From: CAZTME01 sp964614795
GTDB lineage: Bacteria > Patescibacteriota > Microgenomatia > UBA1400 > PJMF01
Assembly (NCBI GenBank): GCA_964614795.1
Contig: CAZTME010000032.1
Coordinates: 1-11,787 of the forward strand
Direction: 5' to 3'
DNA: 11,787 bases
Below are positions 7,125-11,787 of the stretch, in pieces; within the stretch, counting starts at the first letter, position 1, and each line of letters begins with the position of its first letter. The notes under the pieces were generated by a model. The model did not search any database. It was not told the DNA's origin and saw nothing but the letters and a program-made list of their open reading frames with translations. A program made the translations under genes and the position numbers.

Positions 7125-8688
7125 AGCCTAGATGTTTAAATGCCTCCATTAGTTTTTCTTGCGAATCTTTTTCCTCGGCAAGAATACTAGAAAATTGTTT
7201 TTGAATCCGTTTCATTTCTTTGTCGTAGTCAATTTTGCTATCGCGATCAACAAATTCAATATATTTACTGGGGATAAGCGACCAATTGTTTTTCTCTATC
7301 TCGCTTTCATTTGCGCTATAGCAAAACTCGGGAATATTTTTATAGCTTTTTTCAAATCCTTCTCTCTGCCAGTTGTGATAAGTCGAAACTACCTCTTGAA
7401 TATCGGCATCGGTAAGCTGAATATACTTTTTTTCGTATTCTTCACCTTTTCGGCGCAAATCCATAAACAAAATCTCTTTTTGCCTATCACGGTATTTCAC
7501 CATCTCGCCATTATGCTCAATCGTTCGTGCTTGCTTGTTTTTATTGAGAATCCAAAGCGTTACACTAATATCAGTGCTATAAAACATATCTCTTGGCAAA
7601 ACGATAATTGCCTCTACAAGATGATTTTTGATAATCTGCTTTCTGATAGAAACAGTATCAAGATCGCCTAAAGCACCATTGGCAAGTAAAAATCCAGCTA
7701 CACCATTTGAGGAAAGCTTGGATGCCATATGTAAAATCCAACCATAGTTTGCATTACTAACAGGGGGCACATCATATCCAGCCCATCGTGGATCAGTAGT
7801 TAGCTCATTTGCACCCCGCCAATCTTTTTGATTGAAAGGCGGATTTGCCAAGATAAAGTCGGCTTTGAGATCTTTGTGTTGGTCTTTGCCAAAAGTATCG
7901 GCGGCGGTTTCTCCAAGATTTGATGATATACCTCGAATCGCCAAGTTCATTTTTGCCAGTTTGTATGTGGTCGGAATACTTTCTTGTCCATAAATTGCCA
8001 CTTCCTTTGTGTTTCCGTGATGCGCTTCAATAAATTTTATTGATTGCACAAACATACCACCCGAACCACAGCAAGGGTCATATATTTTGCCCTTGTATGG
8101 CTCTATAAGTTCAGCAATAAGATTGACTATGTTTTTAGGAGTATAAAATTCTCCTTTTCCTTTTCCTTCTGCAATCGCAAACTTTCTCAAAAAATATTCA
8201 TAAATTCTGCCGATAATATCGTGAGATTTATCTTTGAGTGTATCAATTTTATGAATTTCATCTAAAAGTGCTCCGAGTTTTGTAGTATCAAGATTTAATC
8301 GAGAATAGTAGTTATCTGGCAAAGCACCTTTTAACGCTGGATTCTTTTTTTCTACCGTAAATAATGCCGTGTCAATTTTTATTGAAATATCACTTTGCTT
8401 GGCATTTTTTATCAAATAACTCCATCTTGATTCTTCGGGGAGATAAAATACATTTTTCATGGTGTAAAACTCAACCATTTCCAGATATTTTTCCTTTCCT
8501 TCATCAATAAGCTCTTGCCGTCTCTCTTCAAACTTATCACTAGCAAATTTCAAAAATATCAAGCCTAATACAACGTGTTTGTATTCGGAAGGTTCAACAG
8601 TTCCTCTAAGTTTATTGGCAGATTCCCAAAGGGATTCTTCAATGCTTTTTAACTTTTTTTCTTTTTTTACATTCTTGTTTGTCGGCAT
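7108..8688 (-). CDS. hsdM: type I restriction-modification DNA methyltransferase subunit HsdM
   Basis: The protein has 526 residues from the chosen start. An N-terminal helical HsdM_N domain (about 10-135) precedes an N6-adenine methyltransferase core. Visible core elements are GEFYTPKN (179-186), the SAM-binding motif I DPCCGSGG (204-211) and catalytic motif IV NPPF (282-285). Two HsdM with one HsdS methylate adenines in both halves of the target site. The frame can be extended 18 codons to a TTG at 8742. I prefer the ATG at 8688 because the extra residues are hydrophobic and not family-like, and because promoter-like sequence occupies that stretch. The gene overlaps hsdS by 17 nt and heads the complete operon. 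It is a clear paralogue of the partial HsdM at the right edge: both share motifs, SNANY and the spacing between motifs I and IV. Confidence 0.95.
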   Translation of the reverse strand: MPTNKNVKKEKKLKSIEESLWESANKLRGTVEPSEYKHVVLGLIFLKFASDKFEERRQELIDEGKEKYLEMVEFYTMKNVFYLPEESRWSYLIKNAKQSDISIKIDTALFTVEKKNPALKGALPDNYYSRLNLDTTKLGALLDEIHKIDTLKDKSHDIIGRIYEYFLRKFAIAEGKGKGEFYTPKNIVNLIAELIEPYKGKIYDPCCGSGGMFVQSIKFIEAHHGNTKEVAIYGQESIPTTYKLAKMNLAIRGISSNLGETAADTFGKDQHKDLKADFILANPPFNQKDWRGANELTTDPRWAGYDVPPVSNANYGWILHMASKLSSNGVAGFLLANGALGDLDTVSIRKQIIKNHLVEAIIVLPRDMFYSTDISVTLWILNKNKQARTIEHNGEMVKYRDRQKEILFMDLRRKGEEYEKKYIQLTDADIQEVVSTYHNWQREGFEKSYKNIPEFCYSANESEIEKNNWSLIPSKYIEFVDRDSKIDYDKEMKRIQKQFSSILAEEKDSQEKLMEAFKHLGYEIEL

Positions 8689-8714
8689 AACATAATATTC
8701 CGCAATAATGTTAG

Positions 8715-8751
8715 ATAATAATAAAATATTGGGAGTTTGCAATCTATTATA
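8715..8751 (-). promoter_or_regulatory. likely sigma-70-type promoter(s) of the complete hsd operon
   Basis: Two overlapping candidates precede the ATG at 8688. One is TTGCAA (8737-8742), 16 bp, then TATTAT (8715-8720), giving a leader of about 20 nt. The other is a consensus -10 TATAAT (8746-8751) with a weak -35, TAGGAT, 17 bp upstream, giving a leader of about 50 nt. A near-palindrome GGATAATCC (8764-8772) lies just upstream and could be a regulator half-site. Their position between two separate transcription units supports a promoter here. Confidence 0.45.
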
Positions 8752-8829
8752 GTTTAGTGATCTGGATAATCCTAGTCATGATTTTGCTAGTGAACAATTT
8801 TCACAATGGTATGAAAGTGAATCATCAGT

Positions 8830-9252
8830 CTAAATATCTGTTTTAAACCATAAATCAAGTTCTTTCTTTAAATTTTCGATAACATCACCCGAGTTTCTAT
8901 CGTGACCAACAGTATTAGACAAACCAACTAGTGAGTGGTGCGCATTTTGTATATTTTTTAAGCTCGGAAGTCCAAATATTTTTCCTGATTGTTGATAGAA
9001 AGGGATGATTCTTGCGGTTGAAACTAATTGCGTGGCTAGTTGCCTGAATTTGTCTCGAGCCTCATTCAGGGTTTGTTCGTTCATCATCGGTGAAAAAACA
9101 TTTGCATAGTAAATTATTGCATCTTGAATTTCGCCAATTACCTCTTTGTGTCTTTTAATTGGATTCAAAAAGAACGTAATTGTTATTTGTCCAAGAGTAA
9201 AGACGAGAAAACCTGTGACGACCGTAAAAAATGAAGCCAGAATTTGATCCAT
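8830..9252 (-). CDS. small membrane-anchored protein of unknown function, 140 residues
   Basis: The N-terminus has one hydrophobic segment (about 4-30, including FFTVVTGFLVFTLGQITITF) followed by a positively charged edge (NPIKRHKE). This predicts a single-pass inner-membrane protein with the bulk in the cytoplasm. The remaining 105 or so residues are polar and helical, with an Ile/Tyr-rich segment (EIQDAIIYYANVF, 41-53) and a C-terminal helix. There are no catalytic motifs and no family I can name with confidence; it has the look of widespread small hypothetical membrane proteins. It lies alone between the broken right-hand hsd module and the complete hsd operon. It has 141 bp before the hsdM start and no Shine-Dalgarno sequence, but a TATAAT lies 6 nt from its ATG. 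It could be a restriction-linked accessory gene or an unrelated passenger. Confidence 0.65.
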   Translation of the reverse strand: MDQILASFFTVVTGFLVFTLGQITITFFLNPIKRHKEVIGEIQDAIIYYANVFSPMMNEQTLNEARDKFRQLATQLVSTARIIPFYQQSGKIFGLPSLKNIQNAHHSLVGLSNTVGHDRNSGDVIENLKKELDLWFKTDI

Positions 9253-9258
9253 GTATTA

Positions 9259-9264
9259 ATTATA
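9259..9264 (-). promoter_or_regulatory. consensus -10 box abutting the start of the 140-residue gene
   Basis: The minus strand reads TATAAT with 6 nt before the ATG at 9252, so transcription would begin at or next to the start codon. A weak -35 (TCTTGG, 16 bp upstream) is present. The lack of any ribosome binding site is consistent with a leaderless message. Confidence 0.35.
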
Positions 9265-9479
9265 CGCCAGTACTTTCAAGCCAAGATCACATGATTGTTC
9301 TGTTGTTTTGATCCAATTTTTAAAAAATCTTCAGTCATTCTCTAACCAAAAAACTAACTTGATTTTTTCAGCAAATTTCCACTCGTTTGCATGAGTTATG
9401 CTTTAACTAATGTTATATTCCCCAAAACTCCCCCAAGCCTTTTCTTTTTCCACAACGGTTCATCGTACGCAGTAGCGTG

Positions 9480-9680
9480 TCAAGTCACGGTTTCATTGCC
9501 GCCTTCTTGCAATAACCTTTGCTTCAATTTTCGCCAATATGCCACTGGATCAACGCTTTGGGTTAAAACGCCAATCACATCAGATACGGCAAAATACCAA
9601 AGCTCCTTTTCTTCGTCCCAATGTCGACGAATTTCGCTTCCTTCAAAAATCGCAATTTTGCTTATTGTTTTATCTGCCAT
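9480..9680 (-). pseudogene. truncated BRO-N/antirepressor-like gene (N-terminal fragment)
   Basis: The 66-residue product begins MADKTISKIAIFEGSEIRRHW, followed by LWYFAVSDVIGVLT and DPVAYWRKLKQRL, and ends GGNETVT just before a TGA. This pattern is the first half of the BRO-N domain of phage and plasmid antirepressor-like proteins. In those proteins the sequence normally runs on through a segment like CHGLK and IQSIPSPKAEPFKQWLA. Here the frame stops at that point, and none of the three forward frames beyond it (9479 to about 9400) resumes the family. I infer a broken gene, cut by a rearrangement near 9480. The start is 2 nt after the stop of the RhuM-like gene, with the junction TAACTATG, so it was probably co-translated with it. 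A short functional protein cannot be excluded. Confidence 0.65.
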
Positions 9681-9682
9681 AG

Positions 9683-10720
9683 TTATTTTTCTTTATTCTC
9701 TATCGGCATTTGTGCCAGAAACTTATCAAAATCACTTTTAAAGATCTTATCCTGCGTGAGGCGATACTTTTCAAACTGTGTTTCAGCATGAAGCTTTGCC
9801 TCTTCGTGGCTAATTTTACCGGCACCGACCAACAATTCCGCTTCGTTAAACTCCAAGAACCCATCCAGCCGCTTTACCCAATCTTCCATAGTCATTGGAA
9901 TGCGCCGCTCTGCCTGTAGCTCGGCATAGTCAAGATACATAGAAACCAATCGTTCCAAAAAATCCAGTTCTTGTTGGGTTAAATAATTTTTAGCAATAGA
10001 TACATCAAACTTTTGAATTTTGCCATTGGGCGCCGCTTCCCATGACGTTAGTCCCATATGTTCTTTTTGCGCATTGGCTCTTTCCACTATTAACTCAGCC
10101 GCTGTGTGACGATGTACCGCATAATGCAACTTGTTTTGCACCATTTTGAAAAATTCTTTCGTCGTTTTTGCTGATGAATCATAATCAACACTGGTAGCAT
10201 AAATATCAGTAATTTTTTGATAAAACATCCGCTCGCTCAGGCGAATCTCGCGGATAAGTTGGAGTTGGCGCTCAAAATATTCATCCGTAAACATATGACC
10301 TTTTTTGAGACGCTCCACATCCATCGTCCATCCTTGGATAGTGTAGTCTTTCACTATTTGGCGTGCCCATTTTCTAAATTGCACAGCTCGTTCATTTTCG
10401 ATCTTGAAACCCACAGAGATTATGGCTTGGAGATTATAGTGATCAACCGTGTATTTTTTCCCATCCTTGGCAGTTATTAAGTATTGCTTAATAACTGAAT
10501 TAGTTATTTCATCATCGTCTTTTAATCTTTTAAGATGCTGGTTGATAGCCGCAACACTAACTCCATATAATTCGGCCATCATCTTTTGCGTTAGCCAAAT
10601 GTTTTCATCTTCATACCGCATTTCTATAGATTGCTTGGTGCCCCCCGTGGAAGCAATAAAAGTCAAATACTCAGAAGCAGATGATGTGGAAGTTGGTGAC
10701 TTTACAATTGACTTATTCAT
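9683..10720 (-). CDS. RhuM-family protein (virulence RhuM-like, hsd-associated)
   Basis: The 345-residue protein fits full-length RhuM-family proteins. After a Ser/Thr-rich lead (1-25) come IEMRYEDENIWLTQKMMAELY and GVSVAAINQHLKRL (about 32-66). That region resembles a helix-turn-helix/BRO-like DNA-binding unit. Next are YNLQAIISVGFKIENERA (95-112) and FRKWA (115-119), hallmarks of this family. The C-terminal half (180-340) is helical, with HYAVHRHTAAELI and a final Lys/Glu-rich tail. RhuM was first named from a Salmonella pathogenicity island. Homologues often lie inside type I restriction operons, but the biochemical role is not established. The ATG is 2 nt after the hsdM stop and the gene ends 2 nt before the BRO-like fragment, giving a tight three-gene operon. 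No intact hsdS or hsdR follows. Confidence 0.85.
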   Translation of the reverse strand: MNKSIVKSPTSTSSASEYLTFIASTGGTKQSIEMRYEDENIWLTQKMMAELYGVSVAAINQHLKRLKDDDEITNSVIKQYLITAKDGKKYTVDHYNLQAIISVGFKIENERAVQFRKWARQIVKDYTIQGWTMDVERLKKGHMFTDEYFERQLQLIREIRLSERMFYQKITDIYATSVDYDSSAKTTKEFFKMVQNKLHYAVHRHTAAELIVERANAQKEHMGLTSWEAAPNGKIQKFDVSIAKNYLTQQELDFLERLVSMYLDYAELQAERRIPMTMEDWVKRLDGFLEFNEAELLVGAGKISHEEAKLHAETQFEKYRLTQDKIFKSDFDKFLAQMPIENKEK

Positions 10721-10722
10721 AG

Positions 10723-11787
10723 TTATTCCAAATTAAAACCAACATTTTTGAGTTGTTTTTTTATTTCTTCGTCCAAGCGTTTTTCCTCTTTCATCTGCTC
10801 TGCTAGTTTGGCAGTTAGCTCTGCCATTTTGTCTTCAAACGGAATACCGTCATCTTCCTCGTCTTTGATACCCACATATCGCCCCGGAGTAAGGACAAAA
10901 TTGTGCTTGATGATTTCATCAATATTTGCTGACTTGCAAAAACCTTTCACATCTTCGTAATGTCCATCGTGTTTTCGCCACTGGTGATACGTTGCAGCGA
11001 TTTTGGCGATATCTTCTTCGGAAAATTCACGATGCGTACGATCCGCCATAAACCCGACTTCTGAGGCATCTATAAAAAGGATTTCGCCAGTGCGCTTACG
11101 ATCACCATTGCCGGTGTGCTTGCGGGAGATAAACCAAATGCAAGCTGGAATGCCGGTGTTATAAAAAAGCTGTTTAGGAAGTGCAACAATACAATCTACT
11201 AAATCATTTTCAATCAGTGTCTTTCTGATTTCGCCTTCGTTATTTGTTTGCGATGAGAGCGAACCATTCGCCAAAACACACGCCATCACGCCTTTTGGCG
11301 AGAGGTGATAAATCATATGTTGAAGCCAAGCATAATTGGCGTTGCTTGCAGGGGGCATGCCGTACTGCCAACGGGGATCATTTTGCAAAAGCTGCCCCGA
11401 CCAGTCACTATCATTAAATGGCGGATTGGCAAGCACAAAATCAGCTTTAAGATCTTTGTGCAAATCATTCAAAAACGAGCCCTCGGTATTCCATTTCACT
11501 TGACTGCCGTCAATTCCGCGAATGGCAAGGTTCATGCGACACAAACGATAGGTTGTCTGGTTGCTTTCTTGTCCGTAAATTGAAATATCGTCTATGTTTC
11601 CTTTGTGACTTTTCACAAATTTTTCGCTCATGATAAACATTCCGCCACTACCGCACGCAGGATCAAAAACTCTGCCCTTGTATGGCTCAATCATTTCAAC
11701 CATGATGCGAACGATTGACTTTGGCGTGTAGAATTGACCGCCCTTTTTACCTTCAGCATTGGCAAATTCGCCAAGGAAATATTCATA
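10723..11787 (-). CDS. hsdM: type I restriction-modification DNA methyltransferase subunit HsdM (5' end outside window)
   Basis: The reading frame is open to the window edge. 354 codons are visible, beginning YEYFLGEFANAEG, so about 160 N-terminal residues including the HsdM_N domain lie outside. Visible core motifs are GGQFYTP (16-22), motif I DPACGSGG (42-49) and catalytic NPPF (121-124), followed by SNANYAWLQHM and a charged coiled-coil tail (EQMKEEKRLDEEIKKQL). It should be an N6-adenine methyltransferase subunit needing an HsdS partner. It is a paralogue of the HsdM at 7108-8688, but the proteins differ at many positions, so they are separate systems rather than a recent duplication. The local base composition is richer in GC than the left operon. 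The next gene downstream, 2 nt away, encodes a RhuM-family protein. Confidence 0.93.
   Translation of the reverse strand, partial: YEYFLGEFANAEGKKGGQFYTPKSIVRIMVEMIEPYKGRVFDPACGSGGMFIMSEKFVKSHKGNIDDISIYGQESNQTTYRLCRMNLAIRGIDGSQVKWNTEGSFLNDLHKDLKADFVLANPPFNDSDWSGQLLQNDPRWQYGMPPASNANYAWLQHMIYHLSPKGVMACVLANGSLSSQTNNEGEIRKTLIENDLVDCIVALPKQLFYNTGIPACIWFISRKHTGNGDRKRTGEILFIDASEVGFMADRTHREFSEEDIAKIAATYHQWRKHDGHYEDVKGFCKSANIDEIIKHNFVLTPGRYVGIKDEEDDGIPFEDKMAELTAKLAEQMKEEKRLDEEIKKQLKNVGFNLE

Noticed and set aside
7159..7671. Plus-strand open frame of 170 codons
   Set aside because: It is fully antisense to hsdM, which has clear motifs. The predicted product is Phe/Ile-rich with no domain signature.
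8689..8742. N-terminal extension of HsdM from a TTG start at 8742
   Set aside because: The added 18 residues are hydrophobic and unlike HsdM N-termini, the start is not ATG, and the stretch contains the best promoter candidate. The ATG at 8688 fits better.
9467..9478. ACGC-AGTA-GCGT hairpin just past the BRO fragment as an attachment or recombination site
   Set aside because: The arms are only 4 bp with no partner repeat found elsewhere in the window. It is too weak to support an att site.
9391..9741. Plus-strand open frame of 116 codons across the BRO fragment
   Set aside because: It lies largely antisense to a family-matched BRO-N region and the end of the RhuM-like gene. Its product is low-complexity Ser/Phe/Leu, as expected for an antisense shadow.
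9683..10720. Fic/DOC AMP-transferase assignment for the RhuM-like protein
   Set aside because: No HPFxxGNG-type Fic motif is present in the sequence; the family hallmarks are those of RhuM.
1..11787. CRISPR arrays, tRNA or rRNA genes, insertion sequences
   Set aside because: No regularly spaced short repeats, no cloverleaf-like or rRNA-like segment and no transposase motifs or terminal repeats were seen.

Overview
The window is an accessory, defence-type stretch of a bacterial chromosome or mobile element. Every convincing gene reads on the minus strand. It is dominated by type I restriction-modification (hsd) genes. The sequence does not identify the host. Base composition is mixed: the small-gene block at the left and the module at the far right look moderately GC-balanced on individual lines, while the hsd genes are AT-rich and one of them is extremely so. 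The Shine-Dalgarno-like AAAGGA before the leftmost gene and ordinary TGA/TAA/TAG stops fit a standard bacterium using the usual code. No phage structural genes, transposases, tRNA or rRNA genes or CRISPR arrays are visible.

From right to left, which is the direction of transcription, the layout is as follows. (1) 11787-9480 holds the 3' part of an hsdM methyltransferase gene whose start lies outside the window. It is followed at 2-nt spacing by a RhuM-family gene, then again at 2-nt spacing by a BRO-N-like gene that stops after about 66 codons and looks truncated. No hsdS or hsdR follows, so the part of this first hsd locus inside the window is incomplete. (2) 9479-8743 is a junction zone with one small single-pass membrane protein gene (8830-9252) of unknown function. 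(3) 8688-1239 is a complete second hsd operon in the order hsdM, hsdS, OLD-like ATPase/TOPRIM nuclease, hsdR. It has overlaps of 17 and 4 nt and a gap of 10 nt, and a plausible promoter just upstream. (4) 1238-690 holds a small hypothetical gene and two intergenic regions with dyads and possible promoters. (5) 689-123 is a stand-alone HD-domain hydrolase of the SpoT/MESH1 type. A possible plus-strand gene tail ends at 77.

The complete operon should make HsdM2HsdS1 methyltransferase and HsdR2HsdM2HsdS1 restriction complexes that modify or cleave DNA at a bipartite site chosen by HsdS. The most unusual point is the OLD-family nuclease gene set between hsdS and hsdR and overlapping hsdS by ATGA. 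That makes it likely to be co-translated with the restriction system, and it may be a second, back-up defence effector. The two hsdM genes are clear paralogues in tandem. This suggests that a second hsd cassette was inserted into, or replaced the downstream part of, an older hsdM-rhuM-bro locus.
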